From Candidatus Woesearchaeota archaeon (GTDB lineage: Archaea; Nanobdellota; Nanobdellia; Woesearchaeales; JACPIF01), in the NCBI GenBank assembly GCA_016188215.1, contig JACPIF010000008.1, forward strand, positions 56,448-101,438: DNA of 44,991 nt. The letters are read 5' to 3'. Below the pieces are notes generated by a model, which had not been told where the DNA came from, searched no databases, and saw nothing but the letters and a program-made list of their open reading frames with translations. Each line of letters starts with the position of its first letter. Position 1 is the stretch's first letter. A program made the translations under genes and the position numbers. This document shows, in pieces, positions 17,208 to 25,416 of this stretch.

Positions 17208-19103
17208 TTAGGAGACTGCAAATACAACTGCTCCCTGATTCTGGAAAATGATGCGGAACCTGCCTGAATCAGCAAAGCTTTGCAATATTCTTGGGGTGTT
17301 GTTGCCTAATGGATTGGGAAGCATTTCCTTTCCGTTGAAATATGTCGGCTTGAAGCAGTCGCCATCAGCTATCATGAAGCTATACCCTCTTGATGTGATA
17401 TAATTTGCAGCTTCCTCTGGCTTCATGACTGCGGCTTGGTCCAAAGTCTTGTATTCCCAGGCACCTTCATCGCGCCAGGAAAATACTAATTTGTCAAATC
17501 CAATAAGCTTCTTGTCACCTGGGCCGCATAACGGGTATACTTTCGCATTAACAGGCAGATTCTGCTGCAGCGAGTAATAAGCCTGCAGCTCTTCACCTGA
17601 GTTCCAGATAAAGCCAGGAGGCCAGCCTGGAGATGTGTTGAATGTGTATTTTTGCATGCCCGCAGTGAACCAGATGCCTGAGAAGAGGACAAGATACGTT
17701 ACAATGTGCGGGATGCTGAGCTGTTTTGCTTTCTCTGCCAGAAGATACATTGCTTCTGCTGCAATAATGGCAACTGTAAAGGCCAGAAGCATCCAGCTCC
17801 TGTGGAAATCCAATCTGATTGGGAGATAGCTGCCCAATACTGAGAGCAGGTTGAAGATAAACCATGCCATTACAATTGCGATGTAGCTGAACTTTATCCT
17901 GTCTTCCTTGTTTCTGAAAACTGAGGGGAATGCAAAGAGGATATATGCTGCTCCTAATATTGTCAATATGCTGATAACAATGCCAATGCCCACCGGGCTG
18001 TTAATCATGTTCTGTTTTTCTGCAAAGAAGAATGTGGAGAATGTATAGAAGCGGTTGGCTGTTGGCGTGAAGATTGCCTCTACGCCAGTCTGGCCCAGGC
18101 CCCTGAGCAGAGCTGATAACGAGCTGTACTTAATAGCCATGGGAATCCACCAGAATAATGCGGCAAGCAAAGCGCCAAGTGGAGCTGCAAGGAAAAGGTG
18201 CCATTGGAAGTTTCTGGCTGAAACTGCCTTGATGAGCCAGTAGATGCCGAAGAAAATAGCAAACTTAACGCTTAAGGTTGTCTGTGTCACCAGGATTGCA
18301 GCAATAGTTAAAGCAGCAGGATACAACCAATTTTTATCATGTCTGATGCGCTCCATGCAGTAGAAAGCAACAAAGTATAGCGCCATGGACAAGGAAAGTG
18401 ACCAGATAAAATGGCTGAGATACGCAGGGACAGCTGCAAGGACTATGGTTGCGAGTAATGCTTTCTGGCTGTTGCCGGTGAACTCTTTGGCGAAAAAGTA
18501 GAAAAAGATGATTGACAGTGAGATGATTAAAGCATTGAAAAATTTGAGTGTCCAATTTAATGATGGAGATATCTGGTGTAAAATTCCAAGCAGCATGCCA
18601 TAGCTTGGTGGGTATGGATCTAGATAATGGAACAGGCCATGACCTGGCAAGCTTAATGCAGAAACCGGCTCAAAAGCTGTCTTTTCTATCGCTATGTATT
18701 TTATGCTTCTCGCGTGCTCCCATGAATCATCATCCTCAAGATATGGATAGGCGAACGAGCCTTTCTCGTACATGTAAAGCGAAAAGGCGAAAATAAGGAG
18801 GACGATAATGATGCAGATGTTTGATTTTGTGAGCTTGAAATGCTCTTTTATGTTAAGGATACGATAGTTTCTTGCGATGTCATAGGCTGGCAGGAGCATT
18901 GCCAATAATGCAAAGAGCCACCAGTTCAAAGGGATTCTTATGAAGTTGAGGAATGTTGCGAGGATGCTGAACACCCCAAGGCCGATGCCTATGTCCATCA
19001 GGTTTCTTTCAAGGAAGTTATCTGCGCGCTTGGTGAACCTGGTGACTGAGTATCCAAGGCCCCATGATATTATGAAAAAGAGGATGATTGCAAGGTAGCT
19101 CAT
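17208..19103 (-). CDS. Large GT-C-like integral membrane glycosyltransferase
   Basis: 631 residues, about a dozen hydrophobic helices, then a soluble C-terminal region from about residue 470. The loop after the early helices holds YLEDDDSWEHARSIKYIA, an acidic DDD plus His cluster placed like the catalytic motif of GT-C enzymes (oligosaccharyltransferase STT3/AglB and PMT relatives). HYLDPYPPSYGMLLG follows. I cannot assign it to a named GT family. It could be an oligosaccharyltransferase-like enzyme or a polymerase acting on flipped lipid-linked glycans, which would suit the flippase next door. A TATA box at about 19126-19136, 28 bases upstream, supports the start. Confidence 0.7.
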   Translation of the reverse strand: MSYLAIILFFIISWGLGYSVTRFTKRADNFLERNLMDIGIGLGVFSILATFLNFIRIPLNWWLFALLAMLLPAYDIARNYRILNIKEHFKLTKSNICIIIVLLIFAFSLYMYEKGSFAYPYLEDDDSWEHARSIKYIAIEKTAFEPVSALSLPGHGLFHYLDPYPPSYGMLLGILHQISPSLNWTLKFFNALIISLSIIFFYFFAKEFTGNSQKALLATIVLAAVPAYLSHFIWSLSLSMALYFVAFYCMERIRHDKNWLYPAALTIAAILVTQTTLSVKFAIFFGIYWLIKAVSARNFQWHLFLAAPLGALLAALFWWIPMAIKYSSLSALLRGLGQTGVEAIFTPTANRFYTFSTFFFAEKQNMINSPVGIGIVISILTILGAAYILFAFPSVFRNKEDRIKFSYIAIVMAWFIFNLLSVLGSYLPIRLDFHRSWMLLAFTVAIIAAEAMYLLAEKAKQLSIPHIVTYLVLFSGIWFTAGMQKYTFNTSPGWPPGFIWNSGEELQAYYSLQQNLPVNAKVYPLCGPGDKKLIGFDKLVFSWRDEGAWEYKTLDQAAVMKPEEAANYITSRGYSFMIADGDCFKPTYFNGKEMLPNPLGNNTPRILQSFADSGRFRIIFQNQGAVVFAVS

Positions 19104-19160
19104 AGAGGGTAAAATCCTATATTTGCATATAAAGGTTTGCTCTTGAGATTAGAGTAGCAC

Positions 19161-19322
19161 TGAACTAAATTTGCACCGCTTCGCGGCATGCGCTCGGATA
19201 AATCCTCGCGCACTGTGAACAGTCCGCGAGTTATAGCGTAAGCATTCTGTTGTTCGCGGACCACTCGCACAGTGCAGTTTAGGTAAACCTAAACTGTCCT
19301 CCTTTTTCTCTTAACTAGTTCA
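19161..19322. repeat. Long nested foldback element B in divergent spacer
   Basis: The 278-base spacer 19104-19381 has no gene. It contains perfect 8 bp arms gcactgtg 19210-19217 with 19268-19275, nested 8 bp arms gtccgcga 19222-19229 with 19254-19261, and a tight 9 bp hairpin (19276-19284 with 19287-19295, loop of two A) followed by a T-rich run. A weak outer 7 bp pair is at 19161-19167 with 19316-19322. The content is GC-rich against AT-rich flanks. Candidate ncRNA or foldback element. Confidence 0.55.
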
Positions 19323-19349
19323 TTCCAAACAAATTCCTTTATACATAAA

Positions 19350-19358
19350 CTTTAAATA
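19350..19358 (+). promoter_or_regulatory. TATA box for carbamoyltransferase operon at 19382
   Basis: ctttaaata is centred 28 bases before the ATG at 19382. This selects the MKILGVHNSH start over the ATG nine bases upstream. Confidence 0.65.
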
Positions 19359-19381
19359 ATATCCGACAAGTCTTGCATGCT

Positions 19382-21082
19382 ATGAAAATCCTTGGGGTGC
19401 ATAATTCTCATGATTCAGGCGCAGCCATCATTGAGGACGGCAAGATACTCGCGGCTGTCAATGAAGAGCGGCTCAATAGGGTGAAGATGTACTGGGGCGT
19501 TCCAGAGCTTTCCATTAAAGAAGTGTTCAGGATAGCAAAAGTTTCGCCTAAAGATATTGATTATGTCGCGTTTTCTAACATTACACCTGGCGGGGGTGCG
19601 CACGGAAATTTCAGCAGGCTGACCAAGAGAATCCAGGTCATGAACATGGCAGCTAAGATAGCGCCATGGCTGGTGGGCAGCAAATTATTTGCAGATGCCT
19701 ATCGGGCAGTGTACTCAAAATTCAGGAAAGGGAGCAGTGTGCTTGCCTATCTGCAAAAGATGGGAGTTGAGGCGCCTGTAAAATACGTTGAGCATCACCA
19801 GTGCCATGCAGCTTCTGCGTTCTATACTGCACCTTTTGATGCTGACACTATGCTGATAACCACTGACGGGACAGGAGACGGATACTGCTCGTCTGTAAAC
19901 ATCATTGAGAAGGATTATGAGATAAAACGGGTAGCGGCAACCCCATTCTTCCATTCTCCAGCTGCTATCTACGCTTACATTACCTGGAACCTTGGATTTG
20001 AGCCGAACAAGCATGAGGGCAAGATTACAGGGTTAGCTGCGTACGGAAAGGCTGAGAGAACGTATAATGTGTTCAGGAGAATTATGCAAGTTAGCGGATT
20101 GCATTACAAGACTGTTGGACTAACACCTGGCCATCAGGGATGCAGGAAGCTGCAGATGATGCTAATAAACAAGAAATGGGAAGATATTGCGGCAGGGCTG
20201 CAGAAAAGGTTTGAAGAGGTTATTGCTGAATTGACAAGGAATGCGATCAAGAAATATCCTAGAAAGAATGTTGCGGTTGCGGGTGGGGCGTATGCTAACG
20301 TGAAAGCTAATCAAAGAATTGCGGAAATCAATGGCATCAAAAAGCTGTGGGTGCATCCGCACATGGGAGATGGAGGGCTAGCAGTTGGGGCTGCGCTGCA
20401 GGTGTGGGCTGATGCAATGCTTGCGCAAGGGAAAGTGCCGAAGCCGGTTGCGATTGACAACGTATATTTCGGTCCTGAATACAGCGATGAGCAGATTGAG
20501 GCTGCGCTGCGGAAAAATGGGCTTAAGTTTAAGCAGCTTAAAAATGTGGAGACCGAGATTGCAAACCTGATTAAGCAGAAGAAGATTATCGGGAGGTTTA
20601 ATGGCCGCATGGAGTATGGGCCGAGAGCGCTTGGGAATAGAAGCATACTGGCTGATCCTACTGACAAAACTATTAATGATTGGCTGAATAAAAGGCTGAA
20701 GAGAACAGATTTTATGCCATTCGCTCCTTCTATCATGAGGGAGTATGCCGAGCAGTTCTATAAGAACTTTGCACCAGGTGAAGAGGCTGCGCAGTTCATG
20801 ACCATTACGTTTGATGTGACCGAGCATGGGGCAAAGAAAGCTGCGGCTGTCAACCATATAGATAATACGGCAAGGCCGCAGACAGTTACAAGAAAACAGA
20901 ACAAGAGCTATTATGAGATATTGAAGGCGTACAAGGATGTGGCTGGGCTGCCGATATTTGTGAACACTTCCTTTAACATGCATGAAGAGCCTATCATCTG
21001 CAGCCCTGAGGATGCTGTAAGGGCATTCAAGCAGGGCAGTGTTGATGTTTTAGCTATCGGAGATTATCTTGCATATAAATAA
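19382..21082 (+). CDS. Carbamoyltransferase, NodU/CmcH/TobZ family (paralogue 2)
   Basis: 566 residues from the ATG chosen by the TATA box. It starts MKILGVHNSHDSGAAII; the metal site is EHHQCHAASAFY. The C-terminal domain has GRFNGRMEYGPRALGNRSIL, HIDNTARPQTV and VNTSFNMHEEP and ends VDVLAIGDYLAYK. It differs from the other two paralogues where they read GGVALN-x-KMNG: here it is AVAGGAYANVKANQRI, a divergent nucleotide-site loop, so a different acceptor is likely. It heads an operon of five tightly spaced genes (to 23834) with an OB-fold membrane protein, a YdjM-like protein, a GT2 and a UPF0104 protein, suggesting a lipid-linked sugar pathway. Confidence 0.92.
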   Translation: MKILGVHNSHDSGAAIIEDGKILAAVNEERLNRVKMYWGVPELSIKEVFRIAKVSPKDIDYVAFSNITPGGGAHGNFSRLTKRIQVMNMAAKIAPWLVGSKLFADAYRAVYSKFRKGSSVLAYLQKMGVEAPVKYVEHHQCHAASAFYTAPFDADTMLITTDGTGDGYCSSVNIIEKDYEIKRVAATPFFHSPAAIYAYITWNLGFEPNKHEGKITGLAAYGKAERTYNVFRRIMQVSGLHYKTVGLTPGHQGCRKLQMMLINKKWEDIAAGLQKRFEEVIAELTRNAIKKYPRKNVAVAGGAYANVKANQRIAEINGIKKLWVHPHMGDGGLAVGAALQVWADAMLAQGKVPKPVAIDNVYFGPEYSDEQIEAALRKNGLKFKQLKNVETEIANLIKQKKIIGRFNGRMEYGPRALGNRSILADPTDKTINDWLNKRLKRTDFMPFAPSIMREYAEQFYKNFAPGEEAAQFMTITFDVTEHGAKKAAAVNHIDNTARPQTVTRKQNKSYYEILKAYKDVAGLPIFVNTSFNMHEEPIICSPEDAVRAFKQGSVDVLAIGDYLAYK

Positions 21083-21086
21083 GCAA

Positions 21087-21518
21087 ATGAGAAAACTTGC
21101 ACTTTTAGGTTATATTGCATGCGCGCTTGTGCTAGTTTCCCTTATGTATTATTCTTATGTCAATTACCATTCATATTATCCTTCCCTTGCAACCCTGAAA
21201 GAGAACCCTGCTGCAATTGAAGGCGTAAGGGCTGAGAACTGCGGGATTATGGAAAGGCTGCAGGAAGATGGGTTTGTGCTGCGCGGCGGGCCTGAAGAAG
21301 TTGTTGTACAGATGCAGGATGCGCGGTTTCCCAAGTATGGCACGGTGTGCGTGGTTGGCACGTATCGGGAAGGAATGATTGAAGCAGAATCTGTCAGGTA
21401 TAATGACTATATCTTTGTAAAATATGCTCTGTCTGCGCTTTCATTGCTATTCGTGATTTACATATTTCTAAAGGAATGGAAGCTTAATGCATGGCGATTT
21501 GTGCCGAGGTCAAGATAA
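21087..21518 (+). CDS. Two-helix membrane protein with an OB-fold-like domain
   Basis: 143 residues. Membrane segments lie at residues about 6-25 and 110-128; between them, residues about 40-100 (IEGVRAENCGIMERLQEDGFVLRGG, VVGTYREGMIEAESVRYND) read like a small beta-barrel of the OB-fold type, as in CcmE or exported nucleic-acid-binding modules. It starts 4 bases after the carbamoyltransferase stop; an upstream in-frame ATG at 21069 would overlap that gene. The stop overlaps the next ATG (TAATG). The function is unknown; the place in the operon suggests a role at the membrane in glycan assembly. Confidence 0.72.
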   Translation: MRKLALLGYIACALVLVSLMYYSYVNYHSYYPSLATLKENPAAIEGVRAENCGIMERLQEDGFVLRGGPEEVVVQMQDARFPKYGTVCVVGTYREGMIEAESVRYNDYIFVKYALSALSLLFVIYIFLKEWKLNAWRFVPRSR

Positions 21519-22003
21519 TGCCGGACTGGATAGCTCATATTTTAATCGGGCTGATACTTGCGGAATTGTTCAGGGTAAAGAGGAAGAGCCTTGTGGTAGT
21601 GGGGGCAATCCTGCCGGATATCTTGGTTAAGCTTGAGCTGCTCAGTGTGCTGATACCAGTGGATAAGTATGCCATAACGTGGCTCTTCAACCCATTGCAT
21701 ACTCCTATTGGGATGATATTGTTCACCGTCTTGCTGCTGCCGCTTTTTGCCGTGCCTTACCTGCAGACATATTATCTGCTGTTCATAGGATGGGGCTCGC
21801 ACCTGATTGCGGATGTTGTCTTTAACAAGCACGTACTGCTTAGCCAGAATCTCCTGCTATTCCCGTTTTCATGGCATGGCTTTGAGATTGGTTTGGTGTG
21901 GCCTGATGAGTACTATTTTGTGCTGCTCCCATTGGCAATTATATACTGCATTATATTGATTCATAAGTATTATAAAAGCTCTTTAAATAAGCGAAGAAGA
22001 TGA
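21518..22003 (+). CDS. YdjM-like membrane-bound metal-dependent hydrolase family protein
   Basis: 161 residues from the ATG that overlaps the previous stop by one base. It begins MPDWIAHILIGLILAELF and has NPLHTPIGMIL and GWGSHLIADVVFNKH, the spaced histidine/aspartate residues and four to five helices typical of the YdjM/DUF457 group. The family is annotated as predicted membrane-bound metal-dependent hydrolase, with no firm biochemical role. A longer frame from 21491 would overlap the previous gene and adds no family sequence. It ends with an ATGA overlap into the GT2 gene. Confidence 0.75.
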   Translation: MPDWIAHILIGLILAELFRVKRKSLVVVGAILPDILVKLELLSVLIPVDKYAITWLFNPLHTPIGMILFTVLLLPLFAVPYLQTYYLLFIGWGSHLIADVVFNKHVLLSQNLLLFPFSWHGFEIGLVWPDEYYFVLLPLAIIYCIILIHKYYKSSLNKRRR

Positions 22004-22884
22004 ATGTAGTCATAACTATACCTGCGTATAATGAAGCTGACACTATCCTGCAGGTTGTGCAGGAAATCAAGAAAGTAATGTCAGCCAGCAGATATAGCTA
22101 TAAAATCCTGGTAGTGGATGACGGAAGCAAGGATGCAACAGCAGCTTTGGCAAAGAAGGCAGGAGCTATTGTCTATTCGCATCCGAAGAATTATGGGCTG
22201 GCTGAGACTTTCAAGACAGAAATTGAGCAATGCCTGAAGCTTAATGCGGATATTATCGTGCATACTGATGCAGACGGGCAGTATCCTGCTGGTGACATTC
22301 CTAAACTGATTAAAGAGGTTGAGAATGGGACTGACCTGGTGCTGGGAAGCAGGCTGCTGGGAAAGATTGAGGAGATGCCTTGGATCAAAAGAATCGGGAA
22401 TAAGGTTTTCAGCAAAATAATATCAGGAGTTGCAAGGCTTAGGGTTTATGATTCGCAGACAGGATTCCGGGCTTTTACAAAAGAGGTCGCGTCAAAGATT
22501 GAGATAACTTCCAACTTTACCTATACGCAGGAGCAGATAATCAGGGCTGTGCGGGCAAAGTTCAGCGTCAAGGAGATCCCCATCTATTTTGCAAAAAGGA
22601 AGCATGGAAACAGCAGGCTGATAAAAAACCCGTTTGATTATGCTTTACGGGCTACAATCAGCATATTGAGGATTTATCGTGATTATGAGCCGCTCAAGTT
22701 CTTCTGGAGCGTAGGAGGGACATTTTTTATCATCGGGGCAGCTGCAGGAAGCTGGTTGCTGTACCTGTTTTTGATGTACGGAAGCATCGGGCATGTTCCC
22801 CTTACTATATTAAGTGCGGTGCTGATGCTGATTGGGGTGCAGATAATGCTGTTCGGGTTCCTTGCCGATATCATGCGAAGATGA
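22000..22884 (+). CDS. GT2 glycosyltransferase, dolichyl/polyprenyl-phosphate sugar synthase type
   Basis: 294 residues. The GT-A domain has IPAYNEADTILQVV, LVVDDGSKD, HTDADGQYPAGDI (the DxD metal site) and LVLGSRLLG, as in DPM1-like enzymes that load a sugar from a nucleotide donor onto polyprenyl phosphate on the cytoplasmic face. Two hydrophobic helices at the C-terminus (residues about 235-260 and 267-290) anchor it. It is linked by ATGA overlaps to the genes before and after it. Together with the next gene it resembles haloarchaeal AglD, where a GT2 domain and a multi-helix domain are one protein. Confidence 0.9.
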   Translation: MNVVITIPAYNEADTILQVVQEIKKVMSASRYSYKILVVDDGSKDATAALAKKAGAIVYSHPKNYGLAETFKTEIEQCLKLNADIIVHTDADGQYPAGDIPKLIKEVENGTDLVLGSRLLGKIEEMPWIKRIGNKVFSKIISGVARLRVYDSQTGFRAFTKEVASKIEITSNFTYTQEQIIRAVRAKFSVKEIPIYFAKRKHGNSRLIKNPFDYALRATISILRIYRDYEPLKFFWSVGGTFFIIGAAAGSWLLYLFLMYGSIGHVPLTILSAVLMLIGVQIMLFGFLADIMRR

Positions 22885-23834
22885 GAAAAGCTATTGAGTT
22901 TCTTGCGAAGGCTGCAGTTGCCACTGCACTATTGCTGTACCTGTTCTACCAGATAGGGGTGCAACAGATCGTTAATGTGCTGCCCAGGCTTGAGCTGCTT
23001 TACTTTATGCTGTTCGGGGCAGTGTTCTTTGCATCATTGTTTCTCGGGGTCATCAATATCAAGCTGCTGTTGGACGGCCTGGGGTATAGGCTGCCTTTTA
23101 AGAAAATAGCGCAGTACTATATAACCAGCTGGTCTCTAGGGTTGTATGCCCCCGGCAAATTAGGTGAGTTTTCACTTGTGTATCTGCTAAAAAGAGAGAA
23201 GATAGGAATGGGGCAGAGCATGGCTATTTCCGTGATTGATAAAGTCATTACGTTTATTGTGTTCGGGACAGCGGCGGTTACAGGGTTTATTGTTTTCCTT
23301 ACTTTTATTGAATCGTTGTGGCTGCTTTCACTCCTTATGCTAGGATTGGCTGCTGCATTATACTTCCTTCTTTCTGAGACTGGGCGGGCCATCCTGAAAA
23401 AGTATATCCTAAGGAGGTTTGCAGCTAAGTTTTCCGGATTTAACACGACGATGCGGCTATTCCTGAAAGAGAAGAAAAAGGTGCTGATCTATAATGTTAT
23501 ATTGACTGTTGTCAAGCTCCACCTGATGGCATTATCCATATCCCTGCTGTTCATTTCATTCGGAACGCATGTCTCGTTCTTCTATACCTTGCTGATAATA
23601 GCAATAGGGACAATAATTGCATTGATCCCTGTGACGTTTTCAGGGCTTGGCGTGAGGGAGGCTGCCTCTGTGTACCTGTTTTCTAAGCTGGGAGTGGATC
23701 CTGCGGTCACATTGACTGTTTTTTTGGTTGCATTGATTACCAATTTCATGGTATCTGCGCTTTTCGTATTGCTTGTGCTGAAAAGGATGAAGCTGTATGA
23801 TGAGATGAGGGAGGCTAAGGAGATGTTGAGGTAA
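22881..23834 (+). CDS. UPF0104 / lysylphosphatidylglycerol-synthase-TM-type integral membrane protein
   Basis: 317 residues with about eight hydrophobic helices. SWSLGLYAPGKLGEFSLVYLLKRE and VTFSGLGVREAASVYLF are hallmarks of the LPG_synthase_TM (UPF0104, flippase-like) family. In haloarchaeal AglD such a domain is fused to a dolichyl-phosphate sugar synthase; here it directly follows that enzyme with an ATGA overlap. It may hand the lipid-linked sugar across the membrane (inference). Last gene of the 19382-23834 operon. Confidence 0.85.
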   Translation: MRKAIEFLAKAAVATALLLYLFYQIGVQQIVNVLPRLELLYFMLFGAVFFASLFLGVINIKLLLDGLGYRLPFKKIAQYYITSWSLGLYAPGKLGEFSLVYLLKREKIGMGQSMAISVIDKVITFIVFGTAAVTGFIVFLTFIESLWLLSLLMLGLAAALYFLLSETGRAILKKYILRRFAAKFSGFNTTMRLFLKEKKKVLIYNVILTVVKLHLMALSISLLFISFGTHVSFFYTLLIIAIGTIIALIPVTFSGLGVREAASVYLFSKLGVDPAVTLTVFLVALITNFMVSALFVLLVLKRMKLYDEMREAKEMLR

Positions 23835-23884
23835 GTAGTAAGTTACTGTGGCAAATATTTTAAACAACAGAATTCCACTCATCT

Positions 23885-24532
23885 ATGATGGGAACTTGTA
23901 AATCTTGCGCTGAAGAATCTGGAAAATATGATTTGTGTAAATCCTGTCATTATGAGTTCTTAGAAGGATTAATTGATAAATGTAAATGTGGAAATTTCAA
24001 AGATTCTGAATACAATTTATGTAAAGACTGTTATAAAAAATCAAAACAAGATCAAGATATTCAGAAAAAAACTAAGATAAGCGATTCTTCTATTAAAGGG
24101 CGTCTTGCAGAAGCAATCGTAGAAGAAATGTTCTTGGCAATGGGTTATAGAGTTTTTCGTTTTGGAATGGAGAATACAGTTCCTGGTTTTGGCGATAGAT
24201 ATCTCCCCAGAAAAGGTGACGTTGCAGATGAAGTAAGAAAAATGCCAGACTTCATTGTAGTAAAAGACTCTCAGATTGCCTATATTGAAGTGAAATATAG
24301 GACCAGTGGAGAATTTGACTTTAAGTCCCATTACACAAAGAAAGGTGGATATCCATATCAGAACGCTTTTTTCATACTTGTAACTCCAAAACACATCAAG
24401 GTTCAAAAGGCATCTGAATTAGAAAAAGGAGAGGAATTCATTTTCTTGAATAAATGCAAAGATTTTGAGACTGATAAGGAGATTATTCTCCAATACATAG
24501 AGTTCTGCAAGAAGTTTTTTGGGAACTGTTAG
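23885..24532 (+). CDS. Zinc-ribbon PD-(D/E)XK nuclease-like protein
   Basis: 215 residues. The N-terminal 50 residues carry two four-cysteine zinc sites: Cys5/Cys8/Cys18/Cys21 and Cys33/Cys35/Cys46/Cys49. A charged linker leads to a restriction-endonuclease-like core: Glu76 in GRLAEAIVEEMF, Asp122 in MPDFIVV and Glu135-x-Lys137 in IEVKY, the complete PD-(D/E)XK set. It should bind and cut nucleic acid; the role could be defence, repair or an element function. Codon use is AT-rich and unlike the glycan genes. An A-T box at 23855-23864 lies about 26 bases before the ATG. It stands directly before the repeat-flanked RHH/PIN pair. Confidence 0.78.
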   Translation: MMGTCKSCAEESGKYDLCKSCHYEFLEGLIDKCKCGNFKDSEYNLCKDCYKKSKQDQDIQKKTKISDSSIKGRLAEAIVEEMFLAMGYRVFRFGMENTVPGFGDRYLPRKGDVADEVRKMPDFIVVKDSQIAYIEVKYRTSGEFDFKSHYTKKGGYPYQNAFFILVTPKHIKVQKASELEKGEEFIFLNKCKDFETDKEIILQYIEFCKKFFGNC

Positions 24533-24568
24533 AATTAATATGTATCTGTTTTATGATGATTTTAGACA

Positions 24569-24622
24569 TCACTTAAACACCAAATAATTCCCAATAGCCA
24601 GATAATCCATGCCGGAGCCGAA
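24569..24622 (-). pseudogene. 3'-terminal remnant of a carbamoyltransferase gene
   Basis: On the minus strand these bases encode FGSGMDYLAIGNYLVFK and a stop, identical at protein level to the last 17 residues of the carbamoyltransferase at 25417-27102. The upstream coding sequence is missing. The three base differences from the intact gene are all third-position synonymous changes (Ser tcc/tca, Tyr tat/tac, Leu ttg/tta). The fragment therefore diverged while part of a functional gene and was cut off later. Confidence 0.85.
24571..24622. repeat. 52-bp direct repeat, left copy
   Basis: It matches 25419-25470 in the same orientation, 49 of 52 bases. The two copies bracket the RHH/PIN pair, 848 bases apart from start to start. 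Confidence 0.9.
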
Positions 24623-24624
24623 AC

Positions 24625-24634
24625 ATTTAAATAT
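24625..24634 (+). promoter_or_regulatory. TATA-like box for RHH gene
   Basis: atttaaatat begins at the right edge of the left direct repeat, about 31 bases before the ATG at 24661, slightly further than at other genes here. A second A-T motif (gtatatac, 24641-24648) is too close to the start to be the TATA box but could be an operator for autoregulation. Confidence 0.4.
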
Positions 24635-24660
24635 TACTTTGTATATACTAAGTAATACCA

Positions 24661-24921
24661 ATGGAGACTATAACTATCAAGATGGAAGATAAGCTTTTGG
24701 AAGAGATTGACCAAAAGCTAGAAGAACGCAGATATAGCACCAGAACTGAATTCATCAGGGACGCAATCCGAGAAAAGCTTTCTGAATTAGAAAAGGAAGA
24801 AGTATTAAAAAATCTAGCTCAATTAAAGGGCTCTTCAAAGAGAAAAACAAGCGATGCTGAATTGCATAGTGCGCGGAATAAGGCATTTGAGATGCTTGAA
24901 AATAAATTCAAGGTTAAATAA
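24661..24921 (+). CDS. Ribbon-helix-helix (CopG/ParD-type) protein, probable antitoxin
   Basis: 86 residues. Residues 1-45 (METITIKMEDKLLEEIDQKLEERRYSTRTEFIRDAIREKL) are a textbook ribbon-helix-helix DNA-binding dimer: a beta strand, two helices and the turn around TRTEF. The charged helical tail (residues 46-86) is where antitoxins grip their toxin. It would act as antitoxin and autorepressor of the adjacent PIN gene. Oddly, the PIN gene is on the opposite strand and converges on it, with the last 8 bases overlapping, instead of following it in one operon. Confidence 0.82.
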   Translation: METITIKMEDKLLEEIDQKLEERRYSTRTEFIRDAIREKLSELEKEEVLKNLAQLKGSSKRKTSDAELHSARNKAFEMLENKFKVK

Positions 24922-25330
24922 GGTCTTGCGGTCTTTTTGACTTATTGATATCTAATAATTTCTTGAAATGCCTATCTAGGGTTACCACTATCGCCTTGTT
25001 ATCTCTTGCAATCAGTGCATGCAATGCATCACCATTGGGAACGCCCCGTTTTGATGATAAGTCTTTTGCTTTTCTTACTTGTTTTTCCGTAGATTCTATG
25101 AATATAAGAATTGGCTTGATTCTATCAAATAAATTTTCAATCTCTTGAGGAGAGTATCCAGCCGCACCAAGCTCTATTATTACAATGTCAGAATAGATTA
25201 TTTTATCATTATTTTCCGTGATTTTACCTAATAATTTATGCGCCCAGTCTCCTTTGGGAAGATTTGGCTCATTTCTATTTTCAAAGAAATCCAGCCAAAT
25301 TGAGGTATCCAGATAATATTTTTTGATCAT
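24914..25330 (-). CDS. PIN-domain ribonuclease, VapC-like probable toxin
   Basis: 138 residues. All four acidic PIN catalytic positions are present: Asp8 (YYLDTSIW), Glu53 (VIIELG), Asp101 (NGDALHALIA) and Asp119 (VTLDRHF). VapC-type toxins cleave tRNA or rRNA. A minus-strand A-T box at 25351-25360 is 26 bases upstream of the ATG, so it has its own leaderless promoter and is not translated from the RHH transcript. The 3' end overlaps the convergent RHH gene by 8 bases. Pairing with that RHH protein is inferred from proximity and the shared flanking repeats. Confidence 0.87.
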   Translation of the reverse strand: MIKKYYLDTSIWLDFFENRNEPNLPKGDWAHKLLGKITENNDKIIYSDIVIIELGAAGYSPQEIENLFDRIKPILIFIESTEKQVRKAKDLSSKRGVPNGDALHALIARDNKAIVVTLDRHFKKLLDINKSKRPQDLI

Positions 25331-25416
25331 CAGGAATATGAAAAGCGCTCAGTTTATTAATTTTGGCTTACACATTTTAGTGAGATTATTCAGGAGTTAT
25401 TTTGACAGGTTTAAAC

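Noticed and set aside
20378-20983. 201-residue minus-strand open frame
   Set aside because: It is a shadow of carbamoyltransferase paralogue 2, whose motifs are intact in the plus frame.
24661-25330. Standard vapBC operon
   Set aside because: The two genes are on opposite strands with separate promoters, so they cannot be one transcript.
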